DNA of 64,000 nucleotides from Palaemon carinicauda (GCF_036898095.1 NC_090725.1:203280232-203344231), one strand, 5' to 3'. Counted from the first letter of the stretch, positions 11,551 through 23,095 are shown. Made by a program: numbers and translations. The notes: generated by a model from the letters alone, not told the origin.

Positions 11551-11948
11551 ATACATACATATACCAAGGCACTTCCCCATATTTTGGGGGGTAGCCAACA
11601 TCAAACAAATGAAATAAAAATGGGGATGTCTCCTCTCTATGTTCCTCCTAGCCTGACAAGGGACTCAACCGAGTTCAGCTGGTACTGCTAAGGTGCCACA
11701 GCCCACCCTCCCCCGTTATCCACCACAGATGAAGCTTCATAACGCTGAATCCCCTACTGCTGCTACCTCCGCGGTCATCCAAGGCACCAGAGAGGGCCAT
11801 TCATTCCTATTTCTAGCACGCTCTCTTGCCTCTCTCACATCTATCCTCCTATCACCCAGAGCTTTCTTCACTTCATCCATCCACCCAAACCTTGGCCTTC
11901 CTCTTGTACTTCTCTCATCAACTCTTGCATTCATCACCTTCTTTCACG
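11551..11948 (-). mobile_element. RTE-like LINE 3' fragment, copy 2, nested in LINE-A
   Basis: Minus-strand frame 11937-11737 reads RGRPRFGWMDEVKKALGDRR and continues IDVREARERARNRNEW, the RTE-like C-terminal tail. It shares its 3' untranslated region with copy 1 at 6904-7389 and ends in a (CATA)-type simple tail at 11551. It splits the LINE-A 3' region between 'ttcatata' and 'tataaactataaaaag', consistent with a short TATA target duplication. It is younger than LINE-A copy A2. Confidence 0.75.
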
Positions 11949-12255
11949 TATAAACTATAAAAAGACTTATGTCAGCCTGTTCAACATAAAAACGTTTGCT
12001 GCAAGTTTGAACTTTTGAAGTTCAATCGATTCAACTACCTGATTAGGAAGATCATTCCTCAACTTGGTCACAGCTGTAATAAATTTTCTAGAATACTATG
12101 CAGTATTGATCCTCATGATGGAGAAGGCCTGACTATTAAAATTAACTGCATGTCTTATATTACGAACAGGATGGAACTGTCCAGGAAGATCTGAATGTAA
12201 AGGATTGCCTTATTGCCTTATTGCCTTATTTTTTGTTTGGGTTCCCCCAGGTCCC

Positions 12256-15252
12256 TCAGTGTGAGGCACCTCGTATATCCACCAGAGAGTTGCTAATACA
12301 TCTTCCGGTGTATTTTGCATCTTCCAGTCTTGGATGGTCTGGGATGCATCTTAGGTATTTATCGAGCTGATTTTTAAACGCATCTACGCTCACTCCTGAT
12401 ATGTTTCTTAGATGAGCTGGCAGCACATTAAATAGTCGCTGCATTATCGATGCTGGTGCGTAGTGGATTAATGTCCTGTGCGCCTTTCTCAGTTTACCTG
12501 GAATGCTTTTTGGCACTATTAATCTACCTCGGCTTGCTCTTTCTGATACTTTAAGCTCCATGATGTTTTCAGCAATTCCTTCTATTTGCTTCCATGCTTG
12601 TATTATCATGTAGCGTTCTCTTCTCCTTTCTAGACTGTATAGTTTTAAAAATTGCAGTCTTTCCCAGTAATCAAGGTCCTTAACTTCTTCTATTTTAGCA
12701 GTATAGGACCTTTGTACACTCTCTATTTGCGCAATATCCTTTTGGTAGTGTGGGTACCATATCACATTGCAGTACTCGAGTGTACTACGCACATAAGTTT
12801 TGTAAAGCATAATCATGTGTTCAGCTTTTCTTGTTTTAAAGTGTCTGAATAACATTCCCATTTTTGCTTTACATTTAGCCAACAGTGTTGCTATTTGGTC
12901 GTTGCATAACATATTCCTATTTAAAATTACACCAAGGTCTTTAATTGCTTCCTTGTTTGTGATTGTCTCATTATTAGGTCCCTTGTATGCATACACCATT
13001 CCTTCTCTGTTTCCATAATTTATTGATTCGAATTTATCGGAGTTAAATACCATCCTATTTATCTCCGCCCATTCATATATTTTGTTTAGATCTCTTTGTA
13101 GTGAGTTCCTATCTTCATCACAAGTAATTTCTCTACTTATTCTTGTGTCATCGGCGAAACTTCTCACTACGGAGTTTTCAACATCACAGTCTATGTCTGA
13201 GATCATAATAACAAATAGCAGTGCAGCTAATACCGTACCTTGGGGCACACCAGATATTACCTGGGCTTCATCTGATTTCTCGTCATTTGCAACCACTATC
13301 TGTTTTCTGTTTTGCAGGAATTCTTTTACCCATTTTCCTATCTTTCCCACAATATTATGCTTTCTCATTTTTTTCTCCAATATGTTATGGTCTACCTTGT
13401 CAAAGGCTTTTGCAAAATCTAGATAGATCACATCTGTGTCTTTTTCATTTATCATATTATTGTATATGTTTTCATAGTGAGCTATCAGTTGGGTCTGTGT
13501 ACTTTTTCCAGGTACGAAACCGTGTTGACCCATATTAAACAAATTATTTTTGACCTAATGGTTCATTATTTTCTTTTTTATTACCCTCTCATACACTTTC
13601 ATAATATGTGATGTTAGTCTAACAGGTCTATAATTGCTTGCCTCTAGTCTTGATCCACTTTTGAAGATAGGGGTTATATAAGCTAATTTATGTTTAACAT
13701 ATATCTCGCTCATATCTATACTCTGTCTTAGCAGTATTGCAAGTGGCTTCGCGATAGTGTTTGCAGTTTTTTTTAACAAAATCGCTGGAACTCCATCTGG
13801 TCCGGCTGCCGATCCATTTTTAATTTCGTTTATAGCCGTGACAATATCTGCTTCATTAATATCTATATCCGTTAGATATTCAACATTTTCTTCTCTCATT
13901 TCTGTTTCATTATTCTCATTCGCAATTCTTGGCGTGAACTCACTCTTATATTTTTCTGCTAATATGTTGCATATTTCCTTTTTTTCATTCGTTAGCCGTC
14001 CTTCAATTCTTAGAGGGCCTATTTCTATTCTCCTTTTATTCATCTTTTTTGCATAGGAGTAAAGTACTTTGGGGCTTCTTTTTATATTTTGAATTGTCCT
14101 TTCTTCTAAGTCCCTTTTTTCATTTTCTTTCGACTGTATAATCTTTTGTTCTGCATTTTCTATCTTACATTTTATTTCCCTCATTTTCCACACATTTTTT
14201 TCTTTTGCAAGATTTTTCTTCCACTTTTTAATTTTCTGAAATAAGATTCTTCTGTCTCTTGGTATGCACGTCTTTTGTTTATTGTTTTTTTTCGGTACAT
14301 ATTTTTCAACAATTTTCTCCAGTATTTTGTACAGTATATCTGTATTTACCTGTATATTATCACTTATAAATACATTTTTCCATTCTTTATTCAGTTCTTC
14401 ATTTATTTCTGACCATTTTATATTCTTACTGTAAAAGTTATATTTTCCATATCCTTCCCAAAGTTTTGTGCTTTTATTAATTCTGTGATCACTTGCTTTG
14501 GAATGAACTATCAATTCTATGACATTGTGGTCTGAAATTCCCGTGTTATACACTATTATTTCTTTAACATAATTCACCTCATTCACAAATACTAGATCTA
14601 GGACATTTTCCTTTCTTGTTGGAATGTGGTTTATTTGTTGCATATTATGTTCTAATAGCATATCTTGAAGCTTTTCAAATTGCCTCTTATCTTCTGCGCT
14701 ACTATTACTATCTTTTTTATATGTATACATACAACCACTTTCTTCTATCCGTTCTTTCCAATCCACAAAAGGAAAGTTAAAATCTCCGGATAGGAGTATA
14801 TTCCAGTCTTTATGGTTTCTACATATATCATCTATTTTTTCTATTATTATGTCAAACTCCTTAGTGTTTGGGGGTCTGTAAACTACAATATTCATTAGTT
14901 TTTCAAATTCAAATTCTACCGCAATCAATTCACATTCTGTGTTGCTGTATTTTTCACATACTTTTCCTTGATTTGTGTCTCTTCCATATATTGCAGTTCC
15001 CCCTTGATTCCTATTTTTTCTGTCTGATCTATAAGTTTGGAAACCCTTTATCTGGTCATCACTGCCAGTCTCTTGGGAATACCATGTTTCACTTATATTT
15101 AATATATCTATTTTTTCAATTTGGGTTAGTTCTTCTAAGAACTCTATTTTCCTTTTAGAGTTACTCGTGACTAAACCCTGTGCATTCATTACTATTATGG
15201 TTTGTGTTTCATCCCCATTATTTAATATTGGTAATAATATGGATTCTCCCAT
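12256..15252 (-). pseudogene. CR1 ORF2, endonuclease and reverse transcriptase, one stop
   Basis: About 998 codons in one frame, broken by a single TAG at 13555-13557. The AP endonuclease shows MNAQGLV, NISETWYS, LSGDFNFPFVDW and GISDHNVIEL, all catalytic blocks. The reverse transcriptase shows ASNYRPVRLTS, VIYLDFAKAFDKVDHNIL, ISGVPQGTVL and SFADDTRIS; FADD is the usual CR1 form of the catalytic YADD. The C-terminus (SLERRRERYMIIQAWKQIEG, then LFNVLPAHLRNISGVSVDAF) is typical of CR1. The reading frame picks up again 12 bases past the stop at a conserved point (NMGQHGF), so one point mutation disables an otherwise intact ORF. The start ATG at 15252 lies within ORF1, suggesting reinitiation or another coupled mechanism. 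Confidence 0.88.
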
Positions 15253-16607
15253 GCTTCCTTCCTGTTCTGATATGATATTCTTTTCTTCATTTCCCGGAAT
15301 TCTGCCATTAAAAAATCCAACTTTTCTATTATATTTGCTCTTTCGCCTTCATATTTATTTGTGTGTGTATACCTGCAACTGTCCCCATATCTGCACCAAC
15401 CCCTGGCATTATAGATGCATTCTTTGTAGTTGGGCTCTAAATGTGCAGGTTTGGGTTGAAAGGCCTCATATCTTGGGGCTCTTGGTTCAAAGCGCGGTAT
15501 ATACACGGCCTGCTTTTTTGTTTCTTTTTTTGTTTCTTTTTTGCTTTCATTTTTCTTTTCAGTTTGCTGAGTTTTCTTACTTTCATTCATGGTTGCAGGA
15601 TGCATATATCGACATTTTTTGTTGTAAATGCATCCTTTTCCTTCTTTTAGGTTTTTGCATATTTTTGGATGGAGATCTCTGCATTCGTCTCCATATCCGT
15701 CTAAATACGCACATTTACCATATATTTCATAATTATGGCATATCTTTGGATGCTTGTAGTAGCATCTTTCGCCAAATCTGCAATTCCCTCTTTTCAGCAT
15801 ATTGCAGACTATATCCTTCTTTTCTATTTTTTCTTGTTCTTGCTCTTCCCTAAAATTATGTAGGTCCGGGTAGAGTCTCTTGGGTCTATTATTTGTTTCC
15901 ATCTGGTAATTTATTTCTTCATAAGTATGTTGTTGGATGGCATCATAGGTTATATCAATGATTTCTTCTGCATCCTTACACATATCCTGTTCATTGTTCT
16001 CTTCTTCTTCTTCTTCTTCTGTTTCTTCTTCTTCCTCTTCTTTATCTTCAACTATTTGCAGATTTAGTCTCGACTTAATTATATTTTCTATCCAGACTAA
16101 GCATGTTGAGCAGAATACCTTTGTGTCTTTATTTTTTATTTTTTGCTGTATTTCAGCACATGTGGGATGTGTTGGGACATGACAGGCATCACATTTTCTA
16201 ATCAATTGTTGAGGATTATTAATGAAATACCATATCTTACATGTATTACACCATTTTGGCATTCTTTTTCCCATTGCATCAATCAGCATATTCACCATAT
16301 TGGACTTCTTATTGTTCTTGGATGGAATGTGTTGATTGATGTAGACTTTCTTTATAAGTCTTTTTAACACTTGGATTTTCTTTGGAATTTCTTCTATTAT
16401 TTTGCTGATGTTTTCCGCAGATTTGCTCCAGTTTATTGGATCATATTGTTTCAATATGTCTGCGAATATTTTTCCGTCACATTGGTTGACGTTACTAGTG
16501 ACCTCTGTTATCAGACGGTCGAGCTCCTGTTTCGCCAACTCATGGAATTTATTTTTGCTGAGTCCAGCGATGTCTCTCCAAGCCTTGCCCGTGTTGTACA
16601 TAGCCAT
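15222..16607 (-). CDS. CR1 ORF1, PHD finger plus four CCCH zinc fingers
   Basis: An intact 461-residue ORF. Residues 120-169 form a C4HC3 PHD-type pattern (C120, C123, C139, C142, H147, C150, C166, C169). Residues 188-206 are an acidic Glu-rich run. Four CCCH fingers follow: C268-C276-C282-H286, C290-C299-C309-H313, C317-C326-C332-H336 and C397-C405-C411-H415, with a Lys-rich stretch between the third and fourth. The role is probably RNA binding and chaperoning in the retrotransposition particle (inference from LINE ORF1 proteins). PHD-bearing ORF1s are known in CR1/L2-type LINEs; the four CCCH fingers are unusual to my knowledge. The ORF ends 31 bases inside the start of ORF2, in another frame. 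Confidence 0.8.
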   Translation of the reverse strand: MAMYNTGKAWRDIAGLSKNKFHELAKQELDRLITEVTSNVNQCDGKIFADILKQYDPINWSKSAENISKIIEEIPKKIQVLKRLIKKVYINQHIPSKNNKKSNMVNMLIDAMGKRMPKWCNTCKIWYFINNPQQLIRKCDACHVPTHPTCAEIQQKIKNKDTKVFCSTCLVWIENIIKSRLNLQIVEDKEEEEEETEEEEEEENNEQDMCKDAEEIIDITYDAIQQHTYEEINYQMETNNRPKRLYPDLHNFREEQEQEKIEKKDIVCNMLKRGNCRFGERCYYKHPKICHNYEIYGKCAYLDGYGDECRDLHPKICKNLKEGKGCIYNKKCRYMHPATMNESKKTQQTEKKNESKKETKKETKKQAVYIPRFEPRAPRYEAFQPKPAHLEPNYKECIYNARGWCRYGDSCRYTHTNKYEGERANIIEKLDFLMAEFREMKKRISYQNRKEAWENPYYYQY

Positions 16608-18239
16608 CTTGATTAGATTTTTAGTAATTCACAAGATAACTATTCTATGCCGACGTTTTATCCCACTTCTCCGACCTCAAACTAATCACTGACTATTCAC
16701 GAAAACTTGTAGCTATATTGCACTCGATAGCCTTTTGTTATCCGCGTTAAATCATGATATTTATAGGGTCGCAAAAGTGTAATCACTAACCGGCACACAG
16801 ATACAAAACTGATGATCAGAATTATGAAAAATCTTATGCAACATGCATAACAAACTAATTGAAACACGGTGCCATAGGTTAATATCTAGATCAGGAATAA
16901 AAAATTCAATAGACTGTAAGTTTCTGTCCAACAAATTAAGATCATCAGCTGAAGACCAGACAGGAGAACAATACTTGAAACAAGGCAGAATGAAGGAATT
17001 AAAGCACCTCTTCAGAATAAATTAATCATCAAAAATCTTAAAAGAATTTCTTAATAAGCAAATTTCTTTGTGCAGTGGAAGAAGACACAGACCTAATGTG
17101 TTTCTCAAAAGTAAATTTGCTGTCGAGAACCACACCTAAAATTTTAAAAGTCATACAGAGTTTAAGAAAAATTATCAATGCTGAGATCCAGTTGTTGAGG
17201 AGTCACTGTCCTTTACCTACTTACAATCATACTTTGAGTTTTGTTATGATTCAGCTTCTTGCCCCATAATTTTTGCCATGCACTAGTTTTATCTAGATCT
17301 CTATTAAGGGATTCAGCAACCCCAGATCTATATTCAGGAAATTGAATTGATGCAGAGAGTGTTGCATCATTTGCATATGCAATAAAATTGTTTTCCAGGC
17401 CAAACCACATATCATGTGTATATAATATGAAAAGTAATAGGCCAAGAACACTACCTTGAGGAACACCTGATATCACATTTCTATATTCACTACGGTGCCC
17501 ATCAACAACAACTCTTTGCGATCTATTGCTTAAAAATTCAATGATAATGCTGAGAAACGACGAACCACCCACTCACAAATGTTTGTGTTTGAAAACGAGG
17601 GCCTCATGATTATCACAGTCAAAGGCAGCACTAAAATCAAGGCCAATCATACAAACTTCCTGGTCACAATCAAAGGATTTCTGTACAGCATTGGAGATTG
17701 TTAGAAGGGCATCACATGCTCCAAGGCCTTTACGAAAACCAAATGCAAACTAGGGAACATGATTATCTTCAGCAAACCTATTAAGACGTTTTTCCAAAAG
17801 ACGTTCAAAAACTCAAAAACTTAAGATAATATGGGAGTTATGGAAATTGGGCAGTAATCAATTGGACTTAATCTACCACAAACACATTTCCATAGTGGAG
17901 TAACATTACCAATTCCCCAACAAGTGCTAAAAGCTCCTCTTCTTGCTAACTTGCACAAAATAACAGATAACTTTGGAACTAAGAAATCTGCAGTTTAAAA
18001 AAAAAACAAAGGAAACATACCATTTGGGTCTACACCTCCATAAGCATCAAGGTCCATCAACAGAACATTAATTTCACGAGATTCAAAAGCTAAACTAGTA
18101 GTTAGTTTAGCCTCGGGAAAACAGGAATGAGATTGCAAAGCTTTTGATTTGGAATTGGAAGGACTAGCAGAAAATACTGATCATGGATACTAAGGATGTC
18201 ATAAAGTGTGGCTATGTGAATATACAATCTGTTGATAAT

Positions 18240-19453
18240 AAAACTATCCAAATTCCAGAATTGATAAACGAGAAATACTTGCACATACTGTACTAGCCTT
18301 ATTTGAAACATGGTTAAATAACTTTGATAAGGCTAAGATCACTGAAACGACCCCCCCCCCCCCCCCACACACACACAAATCTTTCACATTCCGAGAGAGG
18401 GTAGATCTGGTGGGGGTGTTGGACTCTATATTCATAAATGTTACTCAAATCTCAAAATGTTAAAAAGAACTAGTGTAACAAGTTTTGAATATATAGAAAT
18501 AAACATCAAGCATAAAAACAGAAAAATATGCTTTGTAACAGTCTACAAATCTCCGAGAACAAATACTAGTATCTTTTTTGAAAAAATCAGTGCATTCATT
18601 GAGATTATTATCATGGAGAAAATTGAATTAGTTATTTGTGGAGACATATTTTTGGATGGATGACACATCAAATCTTGACGCTTTGGCATTTAGTGAGTTA
18701 TTAGAATCATACCAATTAGTGAATAATGTAAATTGTACAACTACTTTAACTGGGCATATGTTGGACCTAGTTTTGAGTGATGGAATGAATAACATTGTAT
18801 CCGATATAAATGTTGAAGAGAAATGTACTATCTCACCAGTGCACAAACTTTATACGTTTAGTCTACCTCCACAGAAATATGCAGTAGTAAAGAAAATAAA
18901 CTATAGACATAAATCAAATTTTTTTCTACTGTATTTATTGAAGAAGTTACAAGGAAAATAAATGATGCTATCAACATTCCCTGTGATCATGATAACTAAC
19001 GTTTGTTGGGAGCCATGTGTAGTAACTCTCTTACGACCATTTATATTAGAGTGAGTAAAAGTGAATTTGATACCATATGCCCACTGATGGAAAACACTAT
19101 AACTGTGAAAGACCAATCTCGTTAGTATGATGGAGAGACTCTAATGAAAAAGAGGGAAAAAAGACACAAACAACGAAAGAGGAATCGGTTAAAAACTGAA
19201 AGGACTTGGGTAGAATACAAAACTGCTATATGTCAATACAACTACTTACTAAGAAGGAAAAAAGTGAATACTATAAGAGTAAGATCCGCTAAGCAGCAAC
19301 AAACATAGATAAGTTATATCGTCTCCTAAATGGTATAATTGGAAATGTGAACGTAAAAAAGCTACCTGATGGGTACAGTGACCAGGAACCAGCAAATAAT
19401 TTTCGTGACTTCTTTAAAAACAAACTTGAAAATATAACCAGGTCATTTGTAAA
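18240..19453 (+). pseudogene. LINE-B endonuclease region, decayed
   Basis: Recognisable blocks are GGGVGLYIHKCYSNLKM, ICFVTVYKSPRTNTS, ELVICGD (catalytic Asp of GDFN; the following codons are frameshifted) and TLTGHMLDLVLSDGMN. Further on, codons reading like QYNYLLRRKK and KLYRLLNGIIGNVNVKKLPD form the linker before the reverse transcriptase. Multiple stops and frameshifts are present. The region ends where the Tigger inserted. Confidence 0.7.
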
Positions 19454-19455
19454 TA

Positions 19456-22243
19456 CAGTGATGCCTCACAACACAAAATTAATTGGTTCCATAAGGGCTT
19501 TTGTGAAGTGAATTTTCCGTGTAGCGAGTCTCCTTTTACATGTAAATAGCCTAATTTGTTCCAGACCCTAGAAAAACACCACATTAAATGATTATAAAAA
19601 TGATATTCGGCCCTAAATGTACTAAATATATGAAAAGTATTGTATTGGGATAATTTAATAATAAATTGACATTAATATTCTGAAAAAGAAGAGTTTAATT
19701 AGATCAAACAGTAAAAATAAAGTAAGTAACAAAAATGTGGAACCTTACCTTTGGAGTGAGGCGATGTCCGAGAGCGAAGTGCGGGGCGCTAGAGGAGGAG
19801 GAAAACGGCAGAAAACGTTTACGTACAAGTGGCAGAAAACGTAAACTCTTAACTTTACAAAACAGATTTATAAATGACAGAAAACATTAACAAAAAATAT
19901 TAGGAAACACATCTACAAATGGCAGGAAATATTAACACTTAACTTTGTGATAAACTTGAAATAAAATTTATTTCTTTTCATTTTCTATTTTTGTTTTACT
20001 TTACGGTTTCTATTTTCTAAATTTAATTACACTACGCATTTTCTTCATCACTACTACCACTTTTCTTTCGTTTTTTAGCGGGCACTTGGTCTGCTTCTAC
20101 CAAAGGCCTCTTACTAGAATATGCGTCCAAAGAAGCTTGTTTCTGCCTGCTTCCTAAAATGTTCCTGAAATAACTCAGGCAAACTTCATTACAGTACTCA
20201 ATCGCACGACCTGTGAGAATTTGTTCTGGGTGTCTATTTTTCTACGAGAGTCACCATTTTAAAGTAGCCATCTAGACCCTCTTTAATTTCTGCCGTTGTC
20301 AGTGGCTCATCCTCCTAACCCCCACTGTACTCTTCCTGAACGGCGTTCACTCGCATGGCCTCCAACTGCTTCAGGTCATCCGTCATAAGTTCATCTTGGT
20401 GCTCCTGGATAAACTCATCAATGTCGGCTTCATGGACTTCCCGGTTGTAACGATCTCGGCAACTTCAGATTGAGCATCAGGTTCAGGATCGTCAACATTT
20501 TCGGAATCGTCTTCAGTTTGGTCTGCGTGGAAGCCCTCGTGCGGAGACGGCATCAGGCCACAGCTTCCTCCAAGCAGAGTTCAATATGCACCTCGAAATC
20601 TCCTGCCAAGCTTGATCTATCTTTTTGAGGCATTTGACAATATCAAAATGCTCATTCCAAAATTGACGAAGGGTAAGGTTTGTGCTCTCAATGATTTTGA
20701 AACATCTCTTGAAGAGATATTTCGTGTAGAGTTTCTTAAAGTTTGAAATCACTTGCTGGTCCATGGGCTGGAGGAGAGGGGTGGTGTTCGGTGGAAGATA
20801 GAGAATCTTGACGAAGGAATAGTGTGGTGCAATATCTACATGGAGGGAAGGAGGGTGAGCAGGGGCATTGTCCAGTACCAGCAGGCATTTCATAGGGAGG
20901 CGCTTCTCTTCCAAATACTTTTTCACAGTCGGTCCAAAACAAATATTTGTCCACTCGATAAACAATTGTCTTGTTACCCAGGTTTTTCCATTAGCCCTCC
21001 ACAACACATTTAGACTTTCCTTAACGACTTTGTGGGTCTTGAAGGCTCGAGGAGTATCGGAGTGATATACCAGCTGGGGTTTCACCGTGCAATCCCCACT
21101 GGCATTTGTACAGAGTGCAAGGGTAAGCCTATCCTTCTCAGGCTTATGCCCGGTAAGCCTCTTTTCTTCTGCTGTGATGTACGTTTGACGAGGCATTTTT
21201 TTTTTTTTTTTTCAAAAAAAGCCCAATCTCATCGCAATTGAAGACTTGCTGGGGACTGTAGCCTTCCCGGACAGTCAACTCGTCGAACGTCTTAACAAAG
21301 GCTTCGGCTGCTTTCTTGTCCGAGCTTGCAGCCTCCCCATGATGCACCACCAAATGAATGTCTGAGTGTCTCAAATTTTTCAAACCACCCACGAGAAGCG
21401 TTGAACTCTGGGGGTTCCTGCTTCGATGTTCCTTCTCCTGCGTCTGCATCGGCCTGAGCATGCACAAGATCACCGAAAATGGCGCTGGCTTTCTGGCAGA
21501 TTATCGCTTTGGTGATAGTGTCTCCAGACATTTCTTTGTCCTTTATCCAGACAAGCAGCAGTCTCTCCATCTCATCATGGAGGTGGCTCCTCTTGCTGGA
21601 GAAAACAGTCATGCCCTTAGAAGGTGTTGCTGCTTTGATAGCTTCCTTCTGCTTAAGGATCGTTCATATCGTAGATGGAGTTCGGCCGTATTCCTTTGCG
21701 AGCACACTTAACCGCATGCCAGCCTCATATTACTTTATTATTTCCATCTTCATCTCCATGGAAAGCATCATCCTCTTCTTTCCCTTAACATCAGCGACTT
21801 TCTTGGGACCCATGGCTAATGATGTATCATAGGATCACACACGATAACAGTATTTAGTACAGTAAAATTGTTATGAAAGTGAAATCACAAACAGTAAGTC
21901 AATGCGTACGATACCGTTGCCGGAACAAGAAGACACGGCAACGCCGATACGTAGATGCACGATGGGATACAGTACAGTAGATGCCAACCAATAGGAGAGC
22001 AGGATCTCATGGTAGTAACTAGCATCCAAGTAGGGAGATAACCAATGGGAATGCAGGAGGATGGTAGCAAGTTTACGGACTGGCGGCGCGCGAATTTTGA
22101 AATCCGTCTCGTATGCTCCCGCTCGTACCGCCTTTCGTTGTCCGAAACATTTTTCGTGATCCGAGTCATAAAATTCTTCACATCTCCTTTCTTGAAGTGA
22201 AAATTTTGTAAGACGATTCTTTCGTAGCTTGAGGTTTGACTTT
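19456..22243 (-). mobile_element. Tigger/pogo DNA transposon, decayed
   Basis: About 2.8 kb, flanked by TA dinucleotides (19454-19455 and 22244-22245). The left end, CAGTGATGCCTCACAAC, is a typical Tigger terminal inverted repeat. The right end reads, on the opposite strand, roughly AAGTCAAACCTCAAGCTACG, so the inverted repeats are diverged. Transposase lies on the minus strand. It inserted into LINE-B and is therefore younger than that copy. Confidence 0.85.
20230..21813 (-). pseudogene. Tigger-like DDE transposase, frameshifted
   Basis: The likely start is the ATG at 21813 (MGPKKVADVKGKKRM). The N-terminal helix-turn-helix and CENP-B-like part (YEAGMRLSVLAKEYGRTPST) has an in-frame stop just before it. 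The catalytic DDE domain shows FNCDEIGLF (first Asp), LLVLDNAPAHPP (second Asp) and LPPNTTPLLQPMDQQVI (third Asp), so all three acidic residues remain. Breaks: a frame change near WFEKFETL (about 21370), a slipped A-run at 21196-21212 after EIGLF, and a frame change near GLPRRPN before the acidic C-terminal tail. The function in an intact relative is cut-and-paste transposition in the nucleus. This copy cannot make a full protein. Confidence 0.88.
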
Positions 22244-23095
22244 ATTCAACATCAGATTAATGATACACTAGATACACAGATAAAATTAATGAGATTTAAC
22301 AACATAACACAACAAGAGAGCAAAGAAAACAAACTGCGCGATCAATCCTATGAGAATATCTGAAGTAATTGAAGAGAGAAACTTTTCTAGTCTAGCTGAA
22401 ATAATTATGAGAATAGCAAATGCAAGCACAGATGAATGTAAGTTTTCCAAATCTGAGAAAATGACTATAGTCACACCAGTTCTGAAAAGTGCTCTGAATT
22501 ACCAGGAATTAAGCTCATATAGACCTATTTCGAATCTATCCTTTGTTTCAAAGTGCTATAATATGTAATTCTTGAACAACTATTCAGTCACTTAACAGTA
22601 ATAGAAGCTTTACCCGACAACCAATCTGCTTACAAAAAACTATACTCTACGTAGACAGCCATCTGCTCTGTTATAAATGATATGCTGGAAATGATGGATG
22701 AAAATAAATGTGGTATTTTAATATTACTCGATCTTTGTGCTGCTTTTGATACAGTTGTGCATGAAATGCTACTAAATGATCTACGGTTCATCGGCGTCGA
22801 AGATAAAGCTTTCGAATACCTGAAAGACTACTTGGATGGTAGAAATTACTGTGTACAAATTTGAAACTCTTATTCACCATATGAACATTTAAACAAAGAG
22901 TACCCCAGGGAGAATGTACTTGGCCCAATCGTATTCTGCATATATGCTATTGTTCTATCGAAAATACTACAAAGGTATGGTGTGAAGTTCAAACTATTTG
23001 CAGATGACACATAATTTTACATCACACAAAATACACATGATAATATTAAAAGAATGATATTAGCTACATCATAAACAATATAAACAATGGTGAAT
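22244..23095 (+). pseudogene. LINE-B reverse transcriptase region, decayed
   Basis: Resumes after the Tigger with KMTIVTPVLKSALNYQEL, SSYRPISNLSFVSKCYN, ILILLDLCAAFDTVVHEML (palm motif A with catalytic Asp), a frameshifted VPQG block and KLFADDT (catalytic Asp pair present). Several stops intervene. The sequence stops at 23095 next to a MITE-like copy. Confidence 0.75.

Larger units (their letters stand above)
12204..16815 (-). mobile_element. CR1-like LINE, nearly complete, nested in LINE-A A2
   Basis: A 4.6-kb minus-strand element carrying ORF1 (16607-15222), ORF2 (15252-12256), a roughly 200-base 5' region and a 3' end made of three copies of the 8-mer AAGGCAAT (12204-12227 on the + strand as ATTGCCTT). 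Short 3' octamer repeats are a known hallmark of CR1 elements. The insertion boundaries are fixed by the interrupted LINE-A: 'gaatgtaaaggat' to the left and 'gatgatcagaattatg' to the right continue each other in the intact copy. The target duplication is no more than a few bases (GAT). Confidence 0.85.
11332..18131 (-). mobile_element. LINE-A copy A2, interrupted by two later insertions
   Basis: Minus-strand LINE-A in three blocks: 11332-11550, 11949-12206 and about 16816-18131. The blocks are contiguous when laid against the unbroken copy at 54062-57524. The first break holds an RTE-like fragment and the second a CR1 element. The reverse transcriptase palm (17572-17213) reads VPQGSVLGLLLF and AYANDATL, so the catalytic YADD is YAND. 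The copy is 5'-truncated at 18131, where LINE-B sequence begins. Not functional. Confidence 0.85.
18132..23095 (+). mobile_element. LINE-B, + strand, split by a Tigger
   Basis: A second LINE family. Block 1 (18132-19453) covers the ORF1 end (LELEGLAENTDH) and the endonuclease; block 2 (22244-23095) covers the reverse transcriptase. The two blocks join at the TA target of the Tigger insertion. The 5' end is truncated at 18132. A C-run followed by (CA)n lies at 18351-18377. The related minus-strand ORF1 piece at 24863-26180 shares about 110 bases with the start of block 1. Clade by motif: CR1/L2 group. Confidence 0.75.

Noticed and set aside
12652..14056. + strand frames of 66-114 codons across the CR1 ORF2
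   Set aside because: Antisense to a well-supported ORF2 reading; no motifs of their own.
15441..16692. + strand Phe/Leu/Ser-rich frames across the CR1 ORF1
   Set aside because: Antisense to the Lys/Glu-rich ORF1, which explains their hydrophobic or Ser-rich composition.
18244..18435. Gly-rich frame (CGGGGGGVV) on the minus strand
   Set aside because: Caused by the C-run followed by (CA)n at 18351-18377 inside LINE-B.
20753..21832. Open frames of up to 117 codons on the + strand across the Tigger
   Set aside because: They are antisense to the transposase and show no domains.
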